A DNA stretch of 64,000 bases from Atherix ibis (taxonomy: Eukaryota; Arthropoda; Insecta; Diptera; Athericidae), in assembly GCA_958298945.1 (NCBI GenBank), contig OY282610.1:23770233-23834232 (forward strand), in the 5' to 3' direction. Position numbers and translations under genes: made by a program. Of the stretch, positions 36,530 to 50,600 are shown piece by piece (positions within the stretch are counted from its first letter, which is position 1; each line of letters begins with the position of its first letter). The notes beneath the pieces were generated by a model. The model was not told the DNA's origin, made no database searches, and was given only the letters and a program-made list of their open reading frames with translations.

Positions 36530-39500
36530 TTTATAAACATACTTTCCAAAGTGTCGGAAAACGTTTAATTCAATCATATTCAGGATCTTTAAAAATGTCA
36601 ACAAAAAAAAAAACCAATCCAAAAAATATAAAAAAGAAAACCAATAACAAAACATAATTAATAAAATCAATTTCAGATATTATATATATTTTTTTTTTCT
36701 CAATTAATTTATTTAATTTCTACTTTTCTTAATAATATTTTTTCTTCTTCCACTTCTTCTTTTGCTTCTTTTCAATTTTCCTTAAACGTTTTATTCATAA
36801 TTCCATATTTTTATTTTAAAGTTTTATTTTCAATTTACACAAAGCAATTATATTATTGTATTAATTAATTTATGGCTTTTAGTAATTTCTTTAACCACAT
36901 TTATACTCTTTTTTCTTTACTTTTCGACGTAAGTAAATGCAATTTAAAAAAAAAAAAACTTTATATCTCTATTTATGTATATACGCATGTATGTATATGG
37001 GCAATTTGTAATTATGTAATATAATTGATTAATTAAATGAATATATAAAAGAAAAAAGCGAAAAAATTGTCTAACGAAAAAAAAATTATAATTGAATAGA
37101 TAAAAATAAATAGATAATTTGTCAATTGAAGAATAGATAGAAAGAAATATCACAAAAAAAACTAGAATTTATTTATTTATTAATATAAAATATACAAAAA
37201 AAATTTAAATAAATTGCCCCCAAAAACGTTATTAATAATAAGAACAATAATAATAATAATGACTGCAATAATAATAATTTACTTGCTATAATTTTTACTT
37301 TTATTATTATTATTATTATTATTATTATGCTTTTTCTTTTCGATCTAATTATAAATTGATTTCAGTTAATTTCTTTTCTAAAAATATACATACATATTTA
37401 TTTTTTTATTTTTCTAAATCTTTCTATTTAATAATCATAGTTCTACAATTTTTATTTTATATCTCTCATTAATTGATTACTTACAAATTGAATTTGAAAT
37501 TTAGCTAAAATTTAAAATTAAAAAAAAAAAAGAAATAAAGAAAATTGGTTTCTTTGTTTCGTAATAATTAAGAAATGTTTTTTTTTTGTTGTTTTTAAGA
37601 GAAAAATATTTTTATACGAACGTTAAGAATTTGTTTTTGATTTTTATTTTTATACAATTTATTAATTATTTTTTACCGATTTTTTTTTTTTTTTTGTATA
37701 TGTTTACCGGATAAGTATACATGTATAAGTGTGTTTGTGTGTGTGTTCGTTTTATATAATTTTTTTCTTCTTAACGTTTGCATTTTTCAAATCGAGCTTT
37801 TATTAAATATAGCAAAAAACTTCTTCTCCACATTCAAATTTCCATCAAATCTCTTTTCTTTCTATTTTTTTTTTTGCTGTTGTTTTTTCTGCTTATTCTA
37901 CAATAATAATTTTTCTTCTTCTTTTTCATTTCTTCAAATTATTTTTTTATAATATATTATTTTTATTATCATTATTAATTTTTATTAATGTAAATTCAAA
38001 AGAAAGAACAAAACTACTCTCTTACATATTTACAATAATTTAGTTGGTTTACTTTTTTTTCTGTTTTTTTATTTTTTTTTTATTTTTTATATTATTATTT
38101 TATAACTTATATATATATTTTTTTTTTTTTTTTTTTTGCTTTCTGAATTTTTATATAAAAATTATTTTATGCCACAATTTTTTTTCTCATATTCGTACAT
38201 AATTACAGTCTATTTTTATTATAATTAATATTTAATTAATATTAATTTTATTTTATACTTATTTTAATCAATTAATTTTAAAAATTTTAATCGTTTCTTC
38301 TGTCTCTGCTGCGTTTAGTTGTTATTTTTTCTAATTAATTTTTGCTTCTTCTTTACGATATATGCATGTATAAATGTATTATTTATAAATGATAGAATCT
38401 ATTCTATTTATGTATATTCTTCACTTAATATTTTTATAAACATACACAATTGCATTTGGCTGCATTAGTTAATTAAAGTTATTTTTATTTAATACATACT
38501 ATACATACACGAATAATGCACATCTACTGCCATTTTTGAATGCATACACAAACCGATATTTTCATTTATATATATGAATGTATGTAACATATTTCTTTTA
38601 AAGATAATTTTTTTACCATATTCTTTTTATTTTTTACACGTGTTTATTTTATATAAAATGATGTGACAAAAATGATCTTCAATTTTAATCGTGTTTTGCT
38701 TTCGAATTTTGTTTTTCTTGACACCTTAACTCCATCCCCAACCCCTTCAACACGTTTTTCTAGTTTTTTTTTTTTTTAATCTATAATAAGTTATCGACCA
38801 TTTTATAGTAAATATTAATAATAATAGTATAATAATTTTCAATTTGTTTTCTTTTTTTTTTACTTTTTTCTTCATTTTTTTACAATTCAACATTTCTTTT
38901 CACTTTTCCTTTTTTTAAATATTAATTTATAAAATTTAAATAGTTGTAGGTAGTATCGTAACTGATTGTTTACATTATGTTTACAATGTTTACATATGTT
39001 TGCTATGTATGCATGCATGTATGTATATTATATATATAAAAAAAAAGAGTCACTTAAAAAAGAAAAAGAAAATTACAATGGCAAAATATAGTATATAGTA
39101 CTATTCAGAGTTGTAATCGTAATATTGATAGGTTAAGAAAGAGAAAGAGAGAGAGAGAGAGAGAAAGCGAAGAAAACAGCCAATTTTTTTATAATAAAAT
39201 GTATTTTGTAAATAATTAATGGGAGCAATACGGGTAATTTGACACAAATCCATATGCTACTGGTATTATTTTTTCACACTAGCTGGCGTAAAACTCACTT
39301 TAGAGCAGGCATTTTTAAATACAGTTTGCAATATTAAAAAATGTTTTTTTTTTTTTTGGATTCTGAACAATTTTATATTTTTCCGTAAGTTTGGTCTGAT
39401 TGCTTCCCTTATTTGTGTGTATGTGGTTTGTTAAAGAAGTGCTTTCAATCTGCTATTCAACAATTAAGGGACAATTCTTCATTAACGCACATGAATATTC

Positions 39501-41682
39501 AGAAGAACCAGTTTGTTAAAAGTCATTGAGGAGATGGTTTGGGTAGCATGATACCCCATAGCATAATTTCTCTTTTTGTTGTTGTTGTTAAAATTATCAG
39601 TTTTTTTTTTTAAATTATTTTTCTTTCTTCTTCTTAAAAAAAAAATACACAATTTTTTACTGAATCATTTATTATACATAATATCGACTCGCATACATGG
39701 GTATGTACATACATATTCATACATACATACAACATTAATAAGAGTTTTTTTATTATGACAATGATTTTGTGTGTGTGTGTGTGTGTGTGTTTTTTTCTTT
39801 CTTCTCTATACAATCCATTTTAGTTTTTTTCTTTTTGTTTTTTTTTCTTTCAGAATTCATTTTTATTATTAATATTTTTTCCAATTTATTATTTTATTCT
39901 TATAATATAAATTAAAGTAATTTTTGTGTTTTTCTCCCTTCTTCTTCTTTATTGTAGTCGTCTCATTTATGCACTTTGAATTTCTCGATTTTCTTCTTCT
40001 CTTTTGCTTCATTCTGTTTGCCAACATCATCATCATCATCATCATTATTATTATTATTAATTATTATTTATTATTTATTAATTATTTATTATTAATTATT
40101 AATTATAAATTATTATTAATATTTTTACTATTATTTGTATTTTGTTTGTTTTTTTTTTTTAAATTTTTTTTACAAAAATTACTTTTTTTTTACGAAAAAA
40201 AAAGAATAGGAAAGAAAGGATCTTATAAATTGCATGTACTATACGTATAGCGAGTATATTTACATATTATATAATAACGTGTGTGGGGTGAGGATGGGGT
40301 TTGTATTCTGGATGAAGAAAATCTTAAAAAATATCCATAATTAGGTGTAGAGTATTCATATCCATAAATTATATTACGTTTGCTACCCCCCATATTTATA
40401 TACTGTAAATATAATTAATATTTATCATTTATTCTAAGAATTTTGATTATTTTCTTTTAGTTTTTCGTTTTGTTCAAATAACGTAATTATTGATTTTTTT
40501 TTAATGAAAATTATTTTTAATTGGTACGTTTTGTATTTACAAAAAATAAGATTAGTTAATGGGTTTGTTGGTGTAATTTTTTTTCTGTGTCATTTTTAAC
40601 ATTTTGCTATTGTATTTTCTATTCTTTTCTATTTTCTGATTTTTTCTGTTTTGTTATTTTTTTTTTTTTTTTTTTTTGTTATATATTTTAATCACAAATT
40701 TACAAAGTCTATATATAAGAAATCTATAAGAGGTGGTTAAAAAGAAAAGAAAGCGGGCAATATTCTATAGAACGTCTTTACACCCTTTTCGTACATTCGT
40801 TACACACTTTATAATAATAAAAATAATAATAACCCCAAAAGAGGTGTTTTTTTTTACATTTATTTTTTTTCTTTAACAAAAAGCCAATTTTTGAAAAATT
40901 TCAACTTTTTTTCTTTTATTTTCAATTTTTTTTTTGGAAGGGTTAATTCTTTTTACAGAAAACTAGATTAAAAATAAAATTTCAATGACAAATTTTTGTT
41001 ACTGTTTTGAATAAAAATTAATTTTTTTTTTGGTTGAGTGGAGGAGGGAGGATTTGAGTAATTCACTTGGAGTAGATTTAAAAAAAAATATGGTATATAC
41101 GTTCAAACAAAACTTTCGCACATTTCCACTTCGTATTTGTCCTAACCCTCACCCCTGATTAACGATTTGTATTCTTTTTTTAAAAAAAAATTATATTTTT
41201 TTTTTCTTTGTAGAAAATTCAGAAATATTTCCATATTTATCTGCCAAAAATTTTTTTTCTTATCGGATGGATATGTGAACTGTATGTGTGTGTGTGTGTG
41301 TTAATTTTCTTTCCTATTCTTTTTTTTTCCTCCGCCTTCTTTACAATCGATTGGATTTTATTGTGTCGATTTTAACACTTTATTACATCGATTCATATAT
41401 AATATAATTTTTAAATGTACATATTTTCATTAAACTAAATATTCTTACATAATAATTCTAAATGTTATATTTATTTAAAATATATATAATTAGATCTAAT
41501 TTTATGCATAAATAATTGTCTATATTTAGCACATACCCATTTTTACATTATTTTGTATTTTATATTACTAGTAGTATTCGCAGTTTGGGATGATGAAGAT
41601 GAACTTTTTCCACCATCCACTTAACGTATTGTCGGATGGTGTTTTTGGGTTTAAGCTGGTATCGTTGACATATTATTGATTA
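36530..41682. other. T-rich tract downstream of the giant gene
   Basis: About 5 kb whose plus strand is dominated by T homopolymers and TTA/TTC runs. It contains simple repeats: (AAT)n at 37225-37330, (GA)n near 39148-39165, (GT)n at 39769-39790, CATCAT/TTA runs at 40025-40130 and (TG)n at 41286-41301. No gene was recognised, and the Phe/Leu-rich frames look spurious. Because it follows a minus-strand gene, it may hold a very long A-rich 3' UTR; several AATAAA hexamers occur on the minus strand (for example near 41470). Confidence 0.5.
39769..39790. repeat. (GT)n microsatellite
   Basis: Eleven perfect GT dinucleotides within the T-rich tract. Likely length-polymorphic. Confidence 0.95.
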
Positions 41683-44600
41683 TTATGATTTCTTTTTGGT
41701 GATGGTCTGTTTGACGCCGCAATCTTCGACTTTCTTCCCTTTGGCAATGGCTAATAGTGTTACTAGTTTTTTGTGCGAATCGCCAACAATCCAGCCGTGT
41801 TGTTGGTAATGTTCGCCATTCTGTGAGGGATCGTCATCGTCGTCGTCGCGGGTCTCGATCCGGCCGAATTCTTCATCGCTCGATGATGACCAATAGTACA
41901 GCATTTCGGATGCGACACGTTTACGGCGCGATTGGGCTTGGCTTTGTATCCTTGTTAGATCGGTATTACCTGGGATTGTTTGATGGAAGGCAATTTGATT
42001 AGCTACCTTTATTGGTTTCTTCGGTCCCATCGATAGTACATCATCTGGTATTGACGGCTTCATTTTTAACGAGATCGAAGATTCGCTAATTATGTCGTGA
42101 TCATCGACCAACGATTTATCGTTGTCATCCTCCCGATATGATATGGTTTTTCGTCGCTTTTTAGGTTTTGCGCGTCTTCTATATTGTGATCCACGACGCC
42201 ATTCACTCTCGAAATCACTCTCTGAATCAGGCGAATAGGTTTTCAAGCGCGGCTTTACAGATAATGTCGGCTTTTTGGTCGAGTTGCGCTCGATTATTTC
42301 TATCATACTATTACTTGCTTCTTTTCTAACATCAGTCGCAGTCGGTTTTTTGTTGTGGATTTTGCGTTTATCGATTTTCGGAACTTTAGCCACTTGATGT
42401 CTAGTTTTATTTTTATTGGTAGAATTTTCGGTTGTATTTTCGGTGGTGTCTGGGGTTGATTTCTCTGCTACAATATCTGTAGTCTGGATAACCTTCTTGC
42501 GAACTAAATTGATGTTTCTGTTCTTTACAATACTTGGTGCTTGTTGTTTTTCTTTTATTGTCAATTTATTTTTATTCGAAATCCTCACGTCTAATGGTTT
42601 TACATGGTCGGTATCGGGTTCTATTGTTACAGCTGTGCAAGAATTATCTTTTTCTGGTATGATATCAGTTGATTTCTCTTCAATTGTATTGGTTTTATTG
42701 TTATCAGTAAGTTTATTGTTTGTTGCAGTCGGTTTGCGTTTCCGCTTCGTCTTCTTTTCTTTCTCTTCAATCAGAGCGATTATATCTTTTGTTGATAGAA
42801 AATCTTCATATTCATCGGAGCTCCATGTCTCTACAACTTTTCGTTGTCGGTTAGCTGCACATCGGCGTTGCGACTTGCGCTTACCTTCACCAATAAGCTC
42901 TGCAACATCTTCTGCTGACATTCCCAGTTCGCTTTGCAGTTTATAAATACCTCTGGGCTTTTTTAGACCCTGCTTTTTAGCAGACTCGACTTGCATTTCA
43001 ATAGTTTTATCTTCGTCTGCGATCGTCGATTGGATTTTTGATATTTCAATTTGTTGCGCTTTTTTTGTATCCTCAATGGGCTGCTCTTCATTTGATTGTA
43101 TTAATTGTTTGCCCATTTCTGATTTATCATTTCCATTTTCAACTGAGGCACTCTCATTTCCGTTCGTTTGAGTTGGCTTTTCTCGTTCTATAATATTCAA
43201 TTGATCAGTTTGGTTCTGAATTGCATCGCTAATCGCAGAGTATTGACCATCCATTTCATGGGCTTCAAGTATTTTTGGCCTATCTTTCCTTAGGCTATCG
43301 AATAGTTTATCAAGCTCTTGTGTGGGTAATTTCTTTTTTATTGCCTCCGGAGAAATTTTCTCCGGCAGCTTTTTATCTTCAATACGATTTTTTGTTGCGT
43401 TTTTAAATATTCGGCCAACAATTAAGCATTTGTTTTCAATTGTTTTAGCTGTTCGTGCGCTTGAACAGTTACTATCACTGTCACTTTGTTCCTCGTTCTC
43501 ATTGCAGCGCTCATCGTTTTCGCTCATCGAGCCATAGTTGAAATCGTCACGGTCAGAGTAACTGGTTGTTGATAGCAGGCTTTCCTCATTCTGTAAGTGA
43601 GGTTCTCCTGGCTTCTGAAATTTAATTGACTGTTGCTCCTCGAGGCCAATATCTTTAAATGGCCTTTCGGGAATAACAACGTCATCGCTACTCTTGCTAC
43701 CACCACTAAGTTTTGGTAGCGTTTTGGATTCCCTTTGCAGTTCGTTTGACTCGTCGAATTCATAAACGTCTTTGGCTTTTTCCAATACTTTTGGAGATTC
43801 ACAAGTGATACCAACTGACGTATCCTTCATTTTAGTTTTTCTCCCCTTTGTCACTACCTTTTGGCAAGGATTTTCGCCATCCTTCTTCTTCGATGTCTTC
43901 AACAAACTAGTCGGTTTGATATTATTCATTATAAGCTCTTGATACTTTTTCGCAAACTGCTCATTAATTTCGGATTTGACTTTAGTCTTCTCGCCATTAT
44001 CATCTCTTATTTGTTGGAATACAGGAAATCTGGATGTGTTATTGGGAACGGCTTCATTGCCAAGTGCTATTTCAGCTAATGCGGTCAATTTACAACTACT
44101 GTGCGGGCTACGTTCAAGGGCTTGTTGCATATCTAGTCCCGCAGTGGAAATTGAAACCTTAAAGTTGTCATAGCCCTTCATAGCTGCCTTAGTACGCATA
44201 CGACAATTAGTTGAGCCTTGCGATGATGTTGAATGTATTGGCGAAGTGAAGCTTCTAAACATAGAAAAATTATTTTTTAAGTTAACTTTATGTTATGAGT
44301 AAAATGCCAGTGCAAAATACTTACTGTGTTTGTTCTGTAAACTGCACATTCCTTTCGCTGGATAATTCTGTTGAATAGTTTAGCCGAACGGTGTTGCTTT
44401 CTTTCAAAAGACTGGCTTCTTTAGTGCGGTCATCTTGGAAGAACGTTCTCGCAGTTAACAGTTGTGCATCATTTTCAGCAGTAACGACAATTTGTGTTGT
44501 GGGGCAACAATTGTTATCGGCAACTGCCATCACTTCTGGTTTCTGCAGACACCGATTCGATACAGTCGTTACATTAACATTAACGTTGACGTTCACACTG

Positions 44601-47600
44601 ATGGTAGTGCTCGTCTTAGTGCTGACATTTATTATTGGTGGTGGGATAACATTATCCATCACTGGGGATATTTCAAGGTTTCTCTGTGACATTGGTTGAT
44701 GATCGTAGGCTTGAACTTTGCCGTAGGGTGGCTCAATATTACCAGTTATGATCAGATTTGACTGCAGTGCGGGATGTGGTTGCAGTCGTGGAAAGGCTGG
44801 ATTCGAATCCGATGATATATCGCTGAATTGATTAATATCTATTTTTGGATAGGCGTGGCGAGGGCTAGTTCGAGGCTGGGACATGGGTGATTTCACTGTG
44901 TAGCCGGTACTGTGTTGGAAATTTCCGCTAGCTTCCGATCCTAAATACGAGAAGCGTTCAACCGATCGCGGCGTTACTGGTTTATTAGGCACATCGTATG
45001 AAGCATACGTATTTTGGGTAACTGGATACGTTCGATCAATCATTGGAGTTTCCGAGCCTTTAAGCATATTGCAGCATTCATAAAAGAGCCGCTCCTCCTG
45101 ACTTAATGCAATGCGGGACGATGTATTATACCGATCGTAAGCAGGATCCATTTGATCCGATGGAAGAATCGGTTCAATTGTTGGATGAGGCGTTACATTA
45201 GAAGGAGTCGATTGTGATTTTGCTATTTTGTCGCTGGTAAAAGACACTTCCTCCTCGGCTATGGCAGGGGATACATCATTGTCTGTTGTGTGAGATTTGA
45301 TTGCTGCTTCTTCCACCAAATCTTCCTTAAGCGAATCAACAATGTCACTTTTTCGATTTTTGCCAGCCGGTTTTGTCGGTTCGATACTAATGTCGCTAGT
45401 ATCGACTTGTTTGTCACGCTTCTGTAACTGCTCACTGTTACATTCTTCGAACGATTTATTCAAGTACTCATGTTCCGATAGTTTTGATATATGCGTTATT
45501 GTCATTTTGTGCTTTGAAAGCGCTGCAGCTTTCCGGAATGATTTATTGCAGATACTGCAGTCGAAACTGGTTGTTTCTCCGCTACTGTCAGTTGGTGTTT
45601 TGCGCGATTTTCGCGGCGTTAGCAGGACAGATTTTCGTCTGCGCCTTCGAACTCCAAACCTACTATTTTTACCGTTTAGACCACTAATGTCTTGTGAGAA
45701 GCTTGTATATACGCTCACATCATCTTCCAAATCCATATCTATCAGTTCGGTGTTAGTGTTGTCATCATCGTGCAGAAAGTCACCATTCGACTGTTCGTCT
45801 CCTGAATGAACTAAATCCCTCTCTGAGTTCAGTTCGTACTGTCCCAATTTTCGACTGAAGGGTAAGCATTCATTAGTCGTTTCGAAGCCATCATATTTGT
45901 GCGAGAATTCCTCATCTTCTGAAGACATTATTTTTTCATTGACGCTTTTAGCGAGCTCCGCTAAGCAAGTATCCTCATAATCGGAATCTTCTTCATCAGC
46001 AGGCATAACAATACTTTTAGTAGTCGATTGTGCATTAGACGAAGCCTCTTGACAGCTAAGTGGTTTCGCCTGTGACTTATTCAAATGTACTAACGGCTTG
46101 TCATTGTCTTCATTTTGATCATCCGAAGATTGATCGTCCAAATTCTTATCACTGCATGAGTCAATTTCTGATTGTAAGATCCGCGGCGCTATTGCCGAAC
46201 TACTTGATGTTTCTATGGTAATTGGTTTAGGTGTTAACGCTGTAATAGATTTTGCTGTTGATACTTGTGCTAATATTGACGAAGACCGTGTCATAAGAGA
46301 TCTTGATGGGGTAGCCGATTTCTGTTCCGAAGATGTTGTAGCAGCCGTAGATGTTACGATAGATTTCGAATCTTGCAATTTCTTCGATTCAGAAATTGTT
46401 CGTTTCTGTGGATGTCCTACTTCTTCGAGCAGTAGTATACATTTTGTAGCAACATCTTCACTTTCAATGGATGCTGGAATTGAAGTCGACAAAGGTTCTT
46501 TACTGGGACTTCTGGATACAATTTTACTTTTGTTTAATCGCGGATCTCGACTAAACACTTGCTTATTAGAGTCCAATTCATGTGAGTCTGATGTATTATT
46601 AGATCCGGTAGGCGTTTCAGGTGTTATAACGGATAGAATACTCGGGCGAAGAAGCGGTTTTACTTTTATGGATTCGGTCTGTTCTGGGAATTCATCGACA
46701 GCCTTTGGTACTATGCCTGGTTCTATTACACCACTAATGTCTATTTTGCCAATCGTCATATCTACTTGCTTGGTTGATTTCTCATTAGTAACGAGAGATA
46801 ACTTCGAGTTCACAGCCAATACGTCCTTGTTGGTTTTCTTCTTGCGAAGTTGAGATGCTTCCTTTGCTGCAGTTTCTTTTTCGAACGAAAACGACTCTAA
46901 ACCCGAGCGCAATTCGTTTATGTTAACATTTTCAACTTTTTTATCCTTTTTCCGATTGAAGCGTTTCTTTAGTTTTCGATTAGTGGTCGGCTTCAATTTC
47001 TCATTATTTTCGGTTGTGTTTTTCAAATCATCGTGCATATGTGAATCGACAGAGTTAGAAGTTTCAGCAGGGCCTGGTACAAATTTCCGTTCGGTTTCTT
47101 TCTGAAAATTCACTGGAATTGATTCGCTCAACGAACGGAACGTATCGAAGGTAGACGTTTTGAATGCGGCAAACGAATCGGTTCCAGTTATTTTAACATT
47201 TGAGCATATTTTCAAGTTTTCTTTTTGGTTAAAATTGCCGAAATTATTACGAAACGGTTCATCTTCCAGTTGGGTGTTTCGGAATAATTTGTCATGCGAC
47301 TGTGAACTAGTAATTCCGCATTTCCGTTTGTTTCCGATAGTACCGCGTGCATGTCGATTCTCTTTCGAAACAATGGCCTCCGTTTCGATTGACTTATTAA
47401 ATCCGGGTTTGGTTGATGTGATTTTCTTGTCTGACTTACTGTTTGGTTGGCTTTTCGATCTGCGCTTCGGTTTTATTTTCGATTTAGTCGACGACTTTTC
47501 TAGGGCTGACAAAATTTCGTTATCTTTGTTTTCGACGATTTTCCGTTTGGTGGTTGGTGCTAAGCGCATTCCAGTTATATAGAGATCTTCACTTTTCTCA

Positions 47601-50600
47601 TAGGCGAGATTTTCTAGCATCTTCAAATTATCTATTCTGGATTTGTCCACTTCTTTGAAACTCTCCATTAGTTGATCAGCAACAATTGCAGCCAATTCGT
47701 TTTTTCTTCGACGCCGTTGCTTTTTTGTGTTGGTGGCATCTTGTCCGGTAGTCTTCGATGGCGTATTGTTCTCGGGCTCATGATCTTTTGTGTCTGGCGG
47801 ATTGTTCGATTCAGCATCATTGGCGGATTTCTCTACGGTCGTAATTGTCTCATTTGGACTGGATGTTTCGTTCATATTGATTGCAACATTTGAAGCATTC
47901 GTTTTGTTTGACAGAATTGATTCCTTTGAAACAGTTTCGCATATGCTGGCGGTTGGTTTGGTAGTATCAGTTTCGTCTGTTGGCAACATCTGTTCATTTT
48001 CAAATTTTTCGGACGGCTTATTTTTAACTTCTACCAACAATACTTGTTCATCTTTGCTTAGATTCTCTTCGTGTCCTTTATTCATGGGACTATCATGAGG
48101 TGTTTTCTCCAATTGGTCATATTTTTCTGTCAACGTTTCCAAGAGCGCAGTCTGATCTGCATCTATATTAGCGCCCTCATTATTTTTCTCTGGAATAACA
48201 TCAGCAATATTCGTTAGTTCATCGTTTATTTGCTGAACATCTTTCAACGAATGTGTTTTGCTATCTAACATCTCCTGTTCTACTTGCATCGAATTTCTAC
48301 CGCCTTCGTCTTTATTCGATTCAGCCGAAGGTGCCGATGCAGAATTATCCACCTTTTGTCCACGCTTCTTACGAACGTACACTTTAACACATTTTTTAGG
48401 ACTTGTTTTGGCGTCTCCAGCTTTTAAATTTTCTGAATCGTTGGTATGATCGGAAGAGTCCGCAGTAAGCTTGTTGCTGATCAGTTCAGCTGGCAAGCTC
48501 TTGTCCCAAGTGGTGTTTGAATCTTTTCCAGTTATGGTTGGTTCCCATTTGAGAGATTCATTCTCACAAGTGTCGGAGGCGCTTGTTGAACAGCTGGGCA
48601 CGTCATTTAGGATGGTGTGGAAGTCTTCTTCCTGCAGCCATGCCGCTTCAGAGTCTTGTGAAGTTCCCGGTTTGTACTTATCGTAGATTTTCGGTTCGAC
48701 CATGTACTTGCTGTGGTCGGTTGATGGCTCCACATCATTTTCGAGAAATAAAATTTCAGCTTCACTCAAACGAGTTGGGCCCACCGAAGGATTCGCTGGC
48801 ACATTAATTTCTATGCTTTCGTCGTCACTTAAGAAGCTGGCGACTATGTCATCAACTTCGCTGGATTTAGTTACGATTTCTTTTATATTCTTTGCATCCT
48901 TAACAATTGTTTTGTGATTGTAAGTGTTTTTGTCAAATTTGTTCGTTGATGACTGTTGCGCTTGCTTAATTGCTGGTCTAGTTACCTGATTACGTTGGCT
49001 TTTTATCAATTTCGATTTTTCTTGTTCATACTGCTGTTTTCGACTTTGCCTCGTACTGGTTCGGAGCTGTTGTAGTTTTTCACTTCTACTTGGTGGTGAG
49101 GTCTTTTCGATGTCAATCTTTTGGTTACATTCTATTTGTTGTTGGCTTTCTGCAATTGATGATGAATTGTTTTCGACCGATACTGTTTGAGTGTCATTTT
49201 TAACAGTTTCCAGTTCGATTTTCCCATCTTCTTGTTGGCTTTCATCGATTTTATCTTGTTTATTGTCGGTAGTTTGTTTGTGCTCAACGATTTCTTGCTT
49301 CTGATCCTCACTTTCATGACATAGTTTGTCTAGATCAGATTCGTGGGCCCGAGTATCTAGATCCGATTCTTGTTTATTGGTAGTTGGTTGGTCTTTATCT
49401 TTCGTGTGTATTTCTAGCTCTTCGATAGATTTCTCACTTCCGTGTTCGATTTGCTGATAACTATTCTTTTCAGATTGGAGGAGTTGAGTTTTTTCGAATT
49501 CGAGACCATTTTCTTTTGGCTGTGACTGCTTTTCCTTAAGATTGACTTGCTTTTGCTGATGATTTTCCGATATTGAACTCAGTATCTCTAGTTCGTGTGA
49601 TTGTTTTTCTATCGTTTGTGATTCTTTCTCTACTGAGAGTGGAACTTTCTCTGGCAATTTGATTTCCTGTTCCGATTGAGACTCCTTTCGATCTTGGATT
49701 TGTGGTTGCGTTTGTGGAACTGCAAATGCCTTTTCTGCATGCAATTCTAATTGCTTTTTCTCAAAAGGTATGAGCGCTTGCTGAAAAATTTGTTCTTGTT
49801 TATGTTGCAATAGCAGTGGTTGCTTCGCCTGTGATTGATTATGTTGCGATTCGTGATCTTGGCGTTGTTCTTGTTGTTTGTCCTGTTGCATGTACAGTTG
49901 TAGTTGTAGCTGCTGTTGTTCTCGTTGTTGCTGCTGCTTTTGTTGTTTTTGTTGTTGTTGCTGGTTCTGTTCTTGGCACTGATACTGTGGTTGCTGTGGT
50001 TGCTGTTGTTGTAGTTGTTGTTGTTGTTGTTGCTCCTGTTGTTGTTGTTGCTGCTGTTGCTCCTGTTGTTGTTGTTGTTGCTGCTGTTGCAATTGTTTGC
50101 TTCGAGTCATACGTCCCCACTTTGAAAAATCTAGCGCCTCACAAGTATTATCGTGAACATCATGAAAATCTTTCGCTTCATACATGAAACACGGTTGAAA
50201 CGAGCTATTATCGTCCTTATTTGCGTGCAAAGGTACTGTTAACTGTCGTTTGACAGCATCACTCATGCTATGCGAAATTGGTATCGATGCAATCGATGGC
50301 AATTCTTTAGCTTTGTTTGTCTCTTTACGTAAAAGGTTGTGGGCTATTTTCTTTTTCCATATTACCTTTTCGCAAGGGTACTCATCTGGCGGAATACATT
50401 TCGGAACATCACTCTTCGAATGCGCTTCAATTATTTCGGGATCAACTGATGTAAAATCGATTGTGCGCTCACCGCTTGTGGTGGTCATTTTGGCATTTGT
50501 GGGAACTTCCATTTGGACTGTAGTCGCCTTCGCTGGTGGCTTGTCTTCGAGGATCTTGTCGATGGAATGCGAACATAAATAGTTTCCAACATTTGTTGAT

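Noticed and set aside
37731..40250. Phe/Leu-rich frames suggesting membrane proteins
   Set aside because: They arise from T homopolymers in a low-complexity tract, with no conserved motif or sensible start context.
49816..50187. Val/Thr-rich frames opposite the polyglutamine region
   Set aside because: They are mirror images of the CAG/CAA tract in the real minus-strand exon.
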